Positions 47,951-61,500 of a stretch of 64,000 nucleotides of DNA are shown piece after piece. A program made the position numbers and the translations under genes. Below the pieces are notes generated by a model. The model was not told the DNA's origin, searched no databases, and saw only the letters and a program-made list of their open reading frames with translations. The stretch's first letter is position 1, and each line of letters begins with the position of its first letter. The stretch spans positions 6,596,160 through 6,660,159 of the forward strand of contig NC_092465.1 in NCBI RefSeq assembly GCF_047495875.1. Direction: 5' to 3'. This DNA is from Pithys albifrons albifrons. Its lineage: Eukaryota > Chordata > Aves > Passeriformes > Thamnophilidae.

Positions 47951-50465
47951 GTTCTGAAGTCCTGCTCAATCCTCCTAACAAAGTGCCTTCTGTTACAAGT
48001 GATTAAGACAGATGAGGTCCCATAAATATAATTTCATATGATGTGCTGTAATTACCATAAGCCATAAGTTTAACTAATTTTATTTCAAAGAAAGGACACT
48101 AGTCAGTCAACAGCCTTGAAGGTTCCATCCATTAATTGTTAAAACTCTTCCAGGTGAAAACAAAGACCTGGAAATCTTCGAGCCCTTCAAATGTACAAAC
48201 ACACTGAAACAATCTGTGTAAAACAACCGGAAATTCAGGATGAAATTCTGTAGCATGTTGTGTGTCTTTTGTTACAAGGGATCCTTCACTTTCTTCTCTG
48301 GTCTCACAAGCTGAGAATGGCTGCCACTCATATCCAGAGGTTACTTGTCTCAGAAAATAAAACTCATTTTAACTCAGGTACACAAATGCCCACCTAAGGA
48401 GCTCACTCTACTGATGTATATGGAAAAGCACTTAAGTTATTAAGGGCAGAAGAGGAACTTCCACGCTTGGAAAAGGAGCAAATTTTATCTGCTCAAAATA
48501 TGCCAACAATTACATGTCAGCACAGTGCTTACAGAAGATGGAAATTTGTCCCAATATTTGTTTCTTTTCTTTAAACCAGCACATTTGTGCTGTAGAGCAC
48601 CCTGATGTATGAGGGTGGCATTGGCCTACACAATTTGAGGAGACAAATGAGAGTAAGCTGTGTTGTATGGGACATAATTTGATCATTTATTAGAAGAATG
48701 ATTACTTCTGAACTAAGATAATATATTAGAATATATAATCAATGCATGAGTGTTGGCCTGTAGATATACTGGTTAAACATTTTGGTGAGGACAGGAGGCA
48801 GGTCCCTGCCCATCTCTGACAATCTAAACTCCACTCCAGTCAGTTGTCCACCCCTGGCTCCTCACTGTCCAGCTCCAGATGGAACAGTCTTCCCTTAAAA
48901 GTCACATCCTGCCCCAGCACACACTGTTGGAAAGTGATTTTAACAGTGTTATTTGTTCATTAATAACCCCCAAGAGCAGAATGTGCTGCTGTGTGACCTC
49001 AGTGAGCCACTCACATCGACAGAGCCACACGGACTGTTTGCCAAACACGAAATTGGGTTTTAACGTTGTTTTAAGGACCTATGAGGTTGTGCATAATTTC
49101 ATAAGTTGTCTGTTAAATTGAATTGCTGACTCTAAGCTACTGATATCATTCAATTCTGATCTATTGATCATACAAAAAATGCAGGCTGAAAGTGTGTGCA
49201 ACACCTGCTATAAATTTCTTTCTACCAGACACAAAATGCACTGTTGGCCAAGGTATGAAAGCAAATGAGCACACTTGTTTCAGCCTAAAGATCTCTATGC
49301 CTGATAACTTCAGCCTCCAGGCAAAGACAGTTCTGTATCACAGGAACCCAATTTTATTTTATTTTTCCTTTATCTGATTTTATTAGAAAGTACTTTGGAA
49401 TGTATTTGTATATGTGGTCCCTTGTACCTTTGAATGGTGAATTATGATGAATTATGTCACACTGATAAACTGTTTTGTTTGCAAGCATGGCTTTTACAGA
49501 CTGAGACCAATTTAAATAAAAAAGCACTCATCTTTCAACTTAAAGGAGAAAACAGAGGTATTCTGAAAGATAATTAGATAATTCCTGCAGTATTTTGCTG
49601 TCGCTTTGTTAATGACATACACACGTGGTAGAGATGACCATACACTCACATTCATAAATACTAACATTTTACAAAGATTGCCATTGTATTGTGACCCCAA
49701 AATCATACAAGTAGACAGACAAGTAAAGAATTCACTGGAATTACAGGAGAGATTAGCAGAACAAACACTTCCATCTTTTCCAGATTCTTCTGCTAAATTT
49801 GTTTAAATGAGAAAGAAGGGTGGAGACACTAAAAACAACTGGAGAAGTCCCAAGCCTCAGCTGGACTGTCCTTCCCCAGTGTCACTCCACTTTGCCCAAG
49901 CATCGGTAGGCTGGTGTTTGGTCGATCTTTTGGACTCCAGCTTCTCATTTACCGTCCCTTATTAGCAAGAGGCACAGGAGTCACAAGCCTGTTTCAAGTC
50001 GTCTGTTCTTCCCCGGAGCAACTGCTGTTTGCAGTTCTAGACAAAGGAACACATTATCGCTCGTTCTGTTGTCACCTCTCTTGAATCCGCCTCAGTGTTC
50101 ACGCTGAATCTTTAAGGAATCCTGATCTCACTGTAAATTTGGACTGTAAAACACCTGCCCTGTGTCTGTCTTGCCTGTTTGCTTCATATGGTCCTTGGAG
50201 CACTTAAATTATGGTTGTGAGTGTGATTATAACAATAAAAAGCATAAAAATAATAAAAGAGATATTTTAATTGCTTATGATAAAGTATTATTCCAACAGA
50301 CTGAATGAAATGTTACCACCCTATGGCTGTGTCTTACTCCTAAAGACCAGAGCTTGGGTAATGTGGATAGACACAGATACAGTCTGTAATTATGAGAAGA
50401 GCTGTCAATAACACTCCACCACTGTCACTTTTATTACCTGAGTCCCCCTCCCATAACACCACCTC
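47951..50465. other. Gene-free stretch
   Basis: No gene or repeat recognised; AT-rich with many short frames. Confidence 0.45.
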
Positions 50466-50800
50466 ATTTACAGCCATGGGAAGATGCCAAATTGCTTTAT
50501 TTCCAAAGTCTATGACCACGTTTACAAAGAGCCTTTGTGTGCAATATATTCCCCAGTGCTTAGGCTCATTAGTATTGCCTCGGCATGCGTGGATTCACGA
50601 CCAGCATCCTTATTTCATATGGAGGCATCCTTTAAAGAAATTGGATGCTGGAGGGCCTATACATCAATGTTATGATGCTGTATTTTTTATGGAATCCGTA
50701 AATAAGGTCACCACGATAGGGATATTCCAGATGACAGAATCTCTAATAGTTTTTGAGGAGCAGCCTGTTTCCCTCTGAAATGTCAATTTGCTTTCGACCC
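50466..50800. other. Candidate conserved non-coding element or exon
   Basis: This stretch has high complexity, no repeat character and two overlapping plus-strand frames open for 128 and 63 codons. An acceptor-like CACCACCTCATTTACAG ends at about 50474. Its texture, with balanced base use and long non-repetitive unique words, is like that of strongly conserved vertebrate enhancers, but conservation cannot be seen from one sequence. Confidence 0.25.
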
Positions 50801-53800
50801 ATGCCCATTAAAAACTATACTTTGTCTAGCAGGGGCAAAGTACAATTCCAGTAGTTTTCATGGCTCTGGGTAGATATTGCTGGGGTGATGTATGCAAGAC
50901 TGGCTGCCCAGGGCTGAAGAAGATGCTAATGAGGCCTCTGGATCATTGCAAGTGACTTTGTTTAACTCTGTATTTTAGGGTCTCCAACATGATGAATTCA
51001 TAACTGAGGTAGTGTAGCAAGAGAGAACAAACAGCAGCGTTGGCCTTGAGAAGCTGGTGCCAAGAATGCCATCTCTGTGGCTACACATGAAAATTTAAAC
51101 AGCTTAAGCCTCTTTCAAGACTTTGGACCCAATCCTGATTCCCTGGGAATCACTGACGTGAGCGAATGGAAGGTCAGAGTGTTTCACAATAGAAGGATTT
51201 GTAGTTTCTCCCCCCTGCCCTGCCAACAGCTGATCAGAGCCACTGCAGAAAGGGCACTGAACTCAGGGCAAAGGCACCAATGGGATCCAGGTCCTTGGTG
51301 ACTGAAAGTCACTGCAAATGGGCAATGGAGAACTGAACTCAGGGGGGAAACCTTCCCGATGAACGTGTGTCCCCTGTACAGAAATCATCATGTAACAAGA
51401 GTGGCAAAACAGGGGAGAAACAAAACTGGGAAAGAATGCAGAGTGGAAAATAGGGAAGCAGATACATAGGGAATCAAATGATGAAGGCAAAACCAGAGAG
51501 TAAAGCTCAACATAATATATTCGATATATAACCCATTATATTCATTATAATTCATTACTTAGTAGAGTTCTTGTTCATCTCTAATTCCAGCATCCTGAGG
51601 AAAGCAGCCCAGACATTCAGGCTGATATCATTCTTTGCCTTAGCTAGAATACAGCAAATGAAAAGAGGAAAACTAAATCAACACAAACAAAAGTGAACAG
51701 AATTGAAGTGTCCAGAAAAAGACCAAATAAATAAAATGAGATTATTTATAACAAGAGGGACACGGTTTGTCAGTGCATTACACACCTCCTTCTGTCCCAT
51801 TCTCATGAAGTTCCCTCCCTTCTATCACTGATAGATCCTGTAACTGTCCCCAGAGCACAGGACATGGGAAGAACAGGCTGACAAAACCGGGTCAGCAATA
51901 AACAATAAGGTTTGTGTTTCTGCTGCTGAATCCTCATTGTACTGATCAGTTAGTCCACAGCAACGTGAGAACGGGTTTCTCCCAAGAGACAAATGACCAG
52001 CCAGTGGGCACCGAATCTTTAAATTACCTTAACCTACTTTTATTTACAATTCTTTTTGACAATTCTCAGTTTTCCTTTTTTTTCATCCTAGTCCAAAACA
52101 TCTCCCTCCTTAGAACTGAAAGTGAATTTAAGTCGTGTTTTTTCCTTTAAAGATTTTATCTCATGGCTCAGGCTCTGCCTGTGAGCCCACCCCAAACTGT
52201 TTATGTTCCTTTTGTCCTGAGCTGCAGCCACATGTTCCGGGGACCATTCAGGTGGGGAACCCACCTGCTGGGACTCGGAGCCAGCGTGACGGGCATTTCC
52301 CTTCCGCCCCAAAGAAGCCACATAATCACTTTGTCACTTCCATGGCACCCATTTTACTGCACAGGACTTTCCCTTTCAGAGAACCCCCCTAATTCCTTAA
52401 TTGCTGTCTACTGAAGACCACTTGTTTTTGCAGTACTGACTGGTTTTGGAGTTTATAAAACCCCCTGGCAGGGGAAGATTTTTGTATGAAACGGGCAGAC
52501 TTTGTCTCACAGGACAGATCTCTGCCCTGTATCTTTGGCATTGATATACCACAGCTGTCCATACAGCCAGCTGGGTCTGCTGCCACCAGCACCAGCACAG
52601 GGATGTGGCAGCCTGAGCTCTGTGGTCAGTGCACTGTGGGGAGAAAGGCCCGGAGAGAACAGCTGGCCCACAAAGAAACTATTAGTGGCATTAGCAGAAA
52701 TTAGCCACATCAGGGACAGCGTTAAATCCCTCTGTATCCAGTGGATTTCAGGACTCCCACTGTGACATGACTATTCACTCATCCCCTGTTCCTAAGGAAG
52801 TGTCTCAGGATTTTGTCCATACCTACCATGCACTAATTAACTCCTATAACCTCAGCCAGTCTGCCACATTATCTCACTAAACAGTCAGCAACTTCAGGCA
52901 GGGTCTGAAGGTATCATCCTTCTGTCACTTGCATGATTCTGGCTTCTGGTTTGCCAAAATCAAGAAGTTTTCCTGCATGACTCTTCCCTACCTTATCTTT
53001 CCATTGTGTGGGATATAATGAAGCTCATTCCATGCCTGAGACTTGAACTGACCTCCCTGGACACCTCAATGCACACTGTAGTTGGTGTTTACTAGAGGAG
53101 TATAGGAATTTTTCCTACATAGGATACGACTTCCTGGGCAGTCAGACAAGTGCCAGGCTGTTATCTGTCAGGCCCTCCACCTTTCTTCATATCCTGGGAG
53201 AGATTAACTGCAGAGACAGTGAGGAAGAATAGTCTGTAACTTGCTAATGCTTTTATTCCTCTGTATCAATAACAAAGGAATGCTGGAAAATACAAGTCTA
53301 CTCCTGCAAGAGTTTTTGCTGAAGTTAATATTCCCAGGGAAGACAGGAATAAGGAAACGATATCTTCCAAAGTTATGGTGCTGAACAGAGTCAAGAGCCC
53401 TGAATTCTACTATCAGTTCATCTCACATATTTTGGGTAATTTTCTCAAATAAAATAAAATCAAATAAAATCTGTTCCTTGAGTCTCAGTTGTGTCAAACA
53501 ATCCTTCAGCACTTTTTAAAGTTCATGGGCATCTGCAGTTAAGAAGTAACCCAAACACTTCTATTAAAGTTGATTGGAATGAACATGTCTTGGTGCCAAA
53601 CTCCCAACCTTTATTTTAAACAAAGCTTTAGGGGAAAAGCTCTTGCACAATTATTAAAGTCAAATGGAATTCTTTTAAAAGCTTCATGTCTGATCAAAAT
53701 GACTGGGTATTCAGTATTTTATCTGTAATCCAGTGAAATAAAGTTAGTTTGTATGCCCTTTTTGTGTTTTAATAAAAACATATTTTAAAATCTTATCCCG

Positions 53801-53866
53801 ATACTCATTCAGACTTTGTTGGCATTTGGCATTACATTTCCTAATGTATCTCTTGGAGCTCTTCCA
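50801..53866. other. Gene-free stretch
   Basis: Contains an AAATA-type tract at about 53446-53470. Nothing else recognised. Confidence 0.45.
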
Positions 53867-53924
53867 AAGAAGAAAAAAAGAGGAGAGAGAAGAGGGGAGA
53901 GAGAGAAGAAATAAAAAGAGAAAG
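53867..53924 (+). repeat. Polypurine GA-rich tract
   Basis: About 58 bases almost entirely of A and G (AGGAGAGAGAAGAGGGGAGA core). Such tracts can form triple-helix structures; here it is most simply low-complexity sequence. Confidence 0.85.
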
Positions 53925-56900
53925 TTTGATTTATGTTATTTTTTGTTTTAATCACTTCTCTCTAAAATAACATGCAATGAACTACAGGGTTTCATTGGTC
54001 AATGCTGAAATATTATAAGCAGTTCAGATGGCTGTGGATTCTTCCCATCTGTCATGGGCTGCAACTGAGCAGTAGAAGAGAAAAGTGATATTAGTTTCAA
54101 ACCAAAAATAAATCATCAAGCCAAGTCTCTGTGTCTAATCCTACCTACTCTGCCCTACCAGCGACCTTCCCATGGCCAGGACAAGTCTTATTCTGTGGGG
54201 AATCCATAAAGCCATTCTTCATGCTGGCTCTTTGTGGGGAACAGCAAACTCTCAGATCCCTCACACTGACTTAGACTTGAGTGTTTCAGGCTGTGGTAAA
54301 GCTAAAGCTTCTCTCCACCAGTCTGGCCAGGCTGCTTTCATATTTAAGATCTCTGAATTTGTCTGTCAGGAGATTATAAGGGCTCAGGCATTATTAGGAG
54401 CTGATGCCTGTCCCTGCAGCTCTCATGTAAACAGAGGGGAGAAGAATGGGATCTCACTCCAGACAGGGATGACAAACAGGGAGCTGTCCTTCCACAGGTA
54501 AGAGGTTAATGCAAAGGTAACTTCTGCCTGTGTTTGTCATCCTCCTCCAAGGCTTAACCAGGTGCACTTACAGAAGCAGCAAAATCTACTGAGTTCTGTT
54601 ATGTGGCCCAAGATCAAAGCTGCTTCTCCACACACCTGATTCAGGCCAGACCAGGTTAACTCCTGAAGTCAGACTCATCCTGCTGCAATCTTTGTGTCCC
54701 ATGACATGCATTACCTGTAATCTTCATTCATACATGAAAACAGTCTGATTAATTCATGTGTTGCTTGTTAAAGTGGCACCAAACAAACCCAGGAGTTGGA
54801 ATTGAGTGGTAAAAAAAACCAACATCCTTTTTATTTTAAGAAAATCTCATCAATACTCCAGAAAAGAGAAGTGAAAAGATGTTCTGCACAGTGGGCTACT
54901 ACAAGAAAACAAAGTGTTTGTGCTGTATTGCCTTGTTTGAAGACATACATTTTAGAGTAGGAAACAAGTCAAGTTTCTACAGTTGACAACTAAAATCATG
55001 GATATACAGAATATCTGAAATAACACAGGCTTAAGGTACCTTTTGTGCCTGGAAAAATTCTTTATGTGGCAAGCTCCAAGGCCAGACATTATGTTTGTGT
55101 TTGAATCTGGGAAAGGACTGTGGCTTCCCAGAGCCACATCTTAAGCAAATGATTTGTCTTTGTTTGCTCCTGAAAATGCTAATTTGCACATAGAAATTAC
55201 TGCTGGGCACCTGTGTCCCTGTGTGGTTGTGGGAGTGAGTTCAGAGACTGCCTTCCCAAAGTTAACTCATGGATCCAAACTTACAAGAAAGTCTCCACAC
55301 AAAAGCGAAGTTTGTGAATATAAAGAATCCCAATTCCTAATCAGGTTCATTGATGTTCAGTGCTTCTCATTCCCATGACAACCAGCACACACAATAAGTG
55401 GTGTTTTGTTTAATCAGTCATGAGAAAGAAGTCTGGGCATGGTGAATCAGACACTGAATCAGAAACAGTTCCCTTTACTGCCCTCATCAAAATAACTCCA
55501 GTGTAACTATAGGACGATTCAAACCAGCAAGGCAGGATCAGGCCGTGAAATCCAGGATTCAGTCCCGCTTTCAGACACTCCCCTTGGAAGCTCAGATGAA
55601 AGTTGTACTTGTATTTCAAAGGCAGGAGTTCCTGTGGGCCGGGATTAGTTCAAGGTTCAGATTTTATCTCCCTTTTCTGTAAGTAGCTGGTGTCAACCAG
55701 AAGCAATAGGTGCTCAAGCCAAAATACTCAAAATAATTTCAGGCTCACATGCAAATTCGACAAAACACACGAGAAAACAATTCTTAAGTAGGGAAAATGT
55801 CCCAGACTTAATTATGATGGAAATAAAATTTCCTTCCTCCTAGTTAATGCTTTAAGGCATCGATGGCTGGAGTTTGCTTTGCAGTAGAGGAAAAGAAATG
55901 TAATTAATATATAGCTATAGATTTTTAAATAGAAAAATAAAGAACATGTAAACTAAAAGGCACTGAGGAAAAGGGGGTTTTCTGACATTCTCAGAAAACA
56001 AGTATAAAAGTGGCATTCACATGGCTGGCCCTAAACCAGTTGCAGAGTGGAAAAGGATTACCTTTGATACATAAAGATCAAAAAAACCAATTTTTTCAGG
56101 TAATAAGATCTCTCTCAGATGGATTTCAGTAATAATGAACATGTTTTCCATGGCATGGTAATAAAGCTAAAACAATGCAATAAAACTACATCTAGGGTAA
56201 GTCAGTCACTCTTGAATTCTTAGTGGAAGGTCAAACAAACTTAGAGTTGGTGTTCACAGTTTCTGATGTAACAGTGACATGTAAAGAAAAATTATAAAAG
56301 CAATGTCAGCAATAAGACCTGAAATAGTTTTGTGGCTCTGGGGACATCACAACAAACTTGATCAAGTGGCCTGTGATGTAACCACAACTGTAACAACCTT
56401 TCCTTGAACGCCAGTTTTTAAAGGAGCTTTGGGAATGTGGATGGAGAAGGAATATAACATCAAATTTTTCTTTTTATCTGTTTTCAGTTCCTAGTCAGGC
56501 TATCCCAAGTCCTTTATTCCCTTCTCCTGCTAATTGTACCATGCCTTTCTCTGGCCCTCCCTCCTGAAGGCACTAAAACCCAGTCTCAGCATTATCACAG
56601 CCATTGCTTTCATCACACTTTCACAAGTTGTTTATTTTTTTTCAAAACAAGCCAAAAAATCTTTTTTTTAATTGGATATTTGATTCTAGAATTTCTGAGT
56701 ACTTCTAATTTAAATATATTAGAGAACATCTCAGTGTGAACATTTTATAGACAAGTAAGATAAAAACAGAAGATCCCCTGTGAGAGAGTGGTATAAGTAG
56801 GAACAAGACTGTGATTCTGACAGTGAGAACCTTTTCCACCCATGGAGCAGAGTCTTTCATAGCAGTTTGGAACTTCTGGGCTCTTCTGTTCGAGGCAGGA

Positions 56901-57261
56901 CAAGGGGCAGTGAGTGCTGGTGGATGCTGTGCCAAAGCCAAGGAGAAATATAAGAGCAGAAAAAGTGATTACGGTGATCAAACTCACATTCCTGGGGGAT
57001 GGCACCTTGGCAATAACAGCATGTGGAACTGCTTTATTTTAATGTATTTGTAATGGGCTGTTTCCAGCAAGATGCCACATGTTTCGTTGGGCCAGACAAA
57101 ATGCCAAACATTTGCTGTTTTCTGTCTTTTGTTTCAATCCCGCTGTGGCTCCCGTTGGTATCAGCCGTGCGAGCACAGGGAAACACCTGTAGGTTACTCA
57201 TTTCATCTATTCAGTTCAGTTACAGAACAAGTTTCCACTGCAGTCTTTGCTTTTTACCTAA
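53925..57261. other. Gene-free stretch
   Basis: A 109-codon plus frame at 54172-54501 ends at TTCCACAG|GTAAGA, which resembles a donor, but no partner exon was found. No other feature. Confidence 0.4.
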
Positions 57262-57398
57262 TTTTCCATCTGAGCTGGCAGAAGCTCAAGGAGGTCAAAT
57301 GATTTGCTCGGGGTCACATAATGAGTCAGAATCTTGAGCCCAGATTAAATGCAGGATAGTCTCTGGCTCCAGCACACAGGACTTGTCTGCTCAGTAAA
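57262..57398 (+). mobile_element. Ancient MIR-like SINE fragment
   Basis: The order of motifs fits the MIR 3' half: AAGCTCAAGGAGGTCAAATG, ATTTGCTCGGGGTCACATAA, GAGTCAGAATCTTGAGCCCA and CTCTGGCTCCAGC. MIR carries at these points a TTAAGTGACTTGCCCAAGGTCACA stretch, a GGCAGAGCCGGGATTCGAACCC stretch and a CTGACTCCAGAGC stretch. The fit is better than for the piece at 15.8 kb. Fossil element on the plus strand. Confidence 0.68.
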
Positions 57399-58436
57399 CC
57401 ACACAAGTCCCAGCTGTTTTCCCTTCCCACAGGAGCTGAAAATGAGGAAGTTTGTAGAGACTCTGTCCAAAGCAGAAATTCAACTGGCAGCAGGCTTTCT
57501 GTAGTAAATGCTGGATTTGAAGTGGGGTTAAATCAATATCCAGAACTGCCTCCTACCTGGTGCTGTTCATTTCTTACCCCCTTCAAATATCTGTCCCTTT
57601 TCTTTCTTGTGGTTACCCAAGAAATAAAGAGAAGGTTTTTTAAAATCTTTGTTATCACATGTAATCTCCGAAGACAGAAACAAACAAAAAAACCCCCAAA
57701 CATTTAACCACAGAGCCTTTCCTGCAGCCAGAGGAGCTCATGCTCCATTCCTTTGGTACACAGAGAAGTTGCATCACTACAAGGTAAAATCACAGTGTAG
57801 GAGAAACCTAATCCAGATGGATTACAAGCAAGACTCTGTTTCAAATATTCACCCAGATACAAATGAAACATCATGTCAGAGCTAGAGAGCTCTTTCAGGT
57901 TGCTGAGGATTCCTGGAGGGGAAGTCAGCAGTACATACAATTTCTGCTGGAGTAAGGTCAGAGTGTTAGGAATGATCACTGCAGCTTGGAGGTCTCAATT
58001 GTTTTAACATCTTGACTGAGTGAATAAATTTGAGCTTTAACTAGGTAAGGGCTGAAACTTAACTTATATGGGAGACCACTGTAATTCCAAAATAAAAGGA
58101 ACATACAGGAGTCCAGAGCTACTTTACCATCAACACCAGTTCTGCAGCAGGCTAGAGAACTAAGGTATACCTGATGTGATTAATCAGTGTTAATTGATAT
58201 TAAACACTGTTGCTAGTACAAATACTGGTGAATATCTTTGAAAACATTGTGTTACAATAGAACGGATGAGGGACTCCTGCTCTGTTCCTCAGTGGTGCCG
58301 GCCCAGGTGAGTGCTGGAGTGCTGCTCTGCTCACAGCTGTGCTGCTGTTCAGTGTCTCCCAGGGCAGCAGTGCCGGGGGTCACGGGGACCTCACACACCT
58401 CCCACCCCAGAGCAATCTCTGTGCTGGGATACAACA
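57399..58436. other. Gene-free stretch
   Basis: No feature recognised. GC content rises at 58.26-58.42 kb without clear structure. Confidence 0.45.
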
Positions 58437-58531
58437 GTGTGATAGGATGGACTTGATGACCTCAGATGACCTCTTTGTCTTGATGGTCTTGATGACCTCT
58501 TTTCCAACCTAATTGAATCTGTGATTCCATG
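58437..58531 (+). mobile_element. CR1 LINE 3' terminal fragment with internal duplications
   Basis: Only the last 95 bases of a CR1 remain: TAGGATGGACTTGATGACCT, then TCTTTTCCAACCTAATTGAA and the decayed tail GTGATTCCATG. The CTTGATGACCTC stretch is repeated with spacing, so the segment grew by local duplication after or during insertion. Confidence 0.75.
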
Positions 58532-61500
58532 TTTCCCATAACAGGCTCTCACCAAGCCCTACCCACTAAAAATAGACCTTTCAACCAGTCCAGCTCTTAC
58601 CACCTTGGCTCTGTCAGACCCTTCTCTTTCGTCCTGATGAGCATTTAGTAAATTCTCCATAAAGAGCCATCCAAAGGCAAAGACCTAAAAACACTTTGGC
58701 ACACCCCCATAAGCTGGACTGCAGCTGGTCTGAACTCCTCAGTCCTATCACCAATGTGATCCTCTTACTAACAAAATCTCACTTGCAGAGAGCAAACAGG
58801 TTGGGGACCACCCTCAGAGAAGATGAACATATCTGTTGAAGAGGATCCTTCCACTCACATCCTAAGTCTGGCTCTCTGCACAGTGCTTGGTGTGCAACTC
58901 AGTCTTGGTCTCCATCAGTGGCAAAACTGCTTCCTGCACACCAGTGGTGCAGAGACTCAAACTGCACCTCTGACGAACAGAGACAGAAAAGCCACAGCTG
59001 AAGAGAATGCCCCCAGTGCCCTAAATATAGAGACACAGCCCATGTGATCCTGCTCTTTGTCACCTGCCACACTGATCACAACAATGCAGCACGTGAGTGT
59101 GGAGGTGCCGACCTCAGGAAATGCCGACAATTCAAATTATAGCAAGGCGTGATCTCTGAAACTCAGATTGTCATGGATGTGTCACACATGTCCCACCTTG
59201 GCATGCTCCAGAATGGTGAATAAAGCTCAAGACCTTTCATTTTACTCATATGATGCTCCCCAGTTTGCCTGCAAGATATCCATATGATTCTGCACACCTT
59301 TAGGGTGTGGTTGGCAGCTTCATTGCCTGGGAGCTTCAGAACTGGGTGGCAGTGGTGGCACTCCCTCCTCTGTCCCAGAGCAGGGATGGTCTGCACTGCT
59401 GACGCAGGCTGCAGGATGATTCCCTGGAGAAGGAGAATGTGCTGCCTCCTCCATGTTTGTGTGGAACTTGTCTGACCTTATTTTCCCTAAAACAAAGGCA
59501 GATCCCTGTGCATCCCAGTGTATCCTGCCCCTCTCTTTGTGTTTGTGTGTGGATATACGTGTACATTTGCATGGTAAGCGCCTGGCAGATTAATTCGCTG
59601 TGTGCACACTTTCTCCCGAGGAGCACGCCGAGCATCTGGCTCCATGTACAGCGGGAAGGGTCTCCAGGGATGAGCACAATACCTGGGTCTGCCTTGAACA
59701 AACCACCACCACTCCCACTCCTGGAGGATGGTGGCAGGAAGCCTGAATCTGCCTCCAACACATCCTCCTTTAAAAGTTACAAGACAAAGTTCAACTTCGT
59801 AATTTCTTGTGGGTTCGCACAAGCACAATGAACTCATAGGAAAACTGTTGGAATTTAACAGTTATGAATACAAAAATACAAAACTCAGATGTGAGGCTGA
59901 CAATGGCCAGCTCAAATATGCACAAAGCTCTCAATCATGTATTATGAATGTGAAGTAAAAGAAAATGTTAATTTTCTGCTTCCCTCACGGTCCTCTGCGA
60001 CCCAGTTATTTCCATTAGTACTGCTCACAGTCCCAGTGCAACATTTGCTTTGACAATCTGAATTTGTCTGAGCTGAAACTCACATCGTGTTACCACCTAT
60101 CCAATAAATTCATTTTTAAAACACACAAGAGAGACAAGTCCACTGACTAGAAGATACTTTCTACTGGCAATGGACATGTCAGATATGAAGAAGGAATACA
60201 CATTTACCTCAGGCAAAATATTTGGCCTGTTCACCAAGCACAGGCAGCTCCTTAGCGGTGACCAGAAATCCTAAGTGGACAGGAAAATCACTGAAAATTA
60301 TTATTACTTTGATGTAGCTTAAATGCAATTTCAATGCACTTAAGGGCCATTTTACACTGTTAGAGCTCTGCAGATTCCTTAATTGTAAATAAAAGCAACA
60401 CCTGCATGTTCCAATTGCTTTTTTTTTTAAATCAGCAATCATTTCTTCCAGGGACCTAATTAATCAAGCAACACAAACCAGACGAATGTGTACTTTCTTT
60501 TGCTCCACAATAAGCACTCTTCAGATTTAATTAAAGTTATCCTGAATTCGTGCTGAATCAGAAAAGGAAGAGCAAACCAGCTTTGATTGCACCCCATCTG
60601 TTCGTGTTCCTGTCTCTCAGGATCTTGTTGCACGTAACATGTTTTGGTTCAGGCCGGGGCTGATGTAACCCTGGGCCACCATGTGACCTTTTGGGAGAAA
60701 CACTTGCCAGTGTGACTTGGGTGGATCCTGAAGACACAAAACCAAGAAGTCAAATAAGGAGAACTTGGCACGTATGGCAGCTTCAAAATTCTCATGACTT
60801 AAGCAAATCTCATGATGCTTTGAAGGCTGACTGGTGGGGAGGGGAGGAGAATTTTCCTTGTGGCTGGCAAAGCTGCTGATATTTTAGAAACAAAGCCACT
60901 CGGAGAACCTCCAGCACTCCCAGCTGAGAGAGAGGCAAAGTGCTTGGTCTTCCAGAACCCCCAGAACAGCCCAAAGAGAACAAACCTCCAGATGACCCCC
61001 TGTGGGGACCCTTTCCCTAAAACACCATCTGACTTGGCATTTCTGGGTCTGGGGAGCTCACACTGACCCACCAGAGTCACCCTGACAGAAACCGTGGAGT
61101 TTCCTCTTAGAGTCGAGGCATGGCATTTCCTATTTCCTAATAAAATCTCTCTTGGAAGCCTCAGATTTCAGGATCATGGAGATCCAGGGATGTCCTTGCA
61201 CTCTCCCTTCCTCTTTCAGACAGGAGGGATAATACACATACCCAGAGGAATGTCCTTACTTACAGATACAGAGTATGCAATTAAACCCAAATGATTACTA
61301 TTTTACCCAAGATTTTACACACAGAATGCCCTTAACTTCCATTATCAATGACTTTTTGTATCAGGCTCACAAAATTCAATAAGAGTTCTGTCTGAAAGAA
61401 GTTTTCAGTTGTCCTTTAAGTGAAATAACGTATTTTTGAGTGGCTGAGTTGCGCATCAAGGAACAAGAATTGTAAATAAGGAAGTACTTTGACTAGTGCA

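Noticed and set aside
51005..51025. let-7-like seed (TGAGGTAGT)
   Set aside because: The bases after the seed do not follow let-7, and no hairpin precursor is visible.
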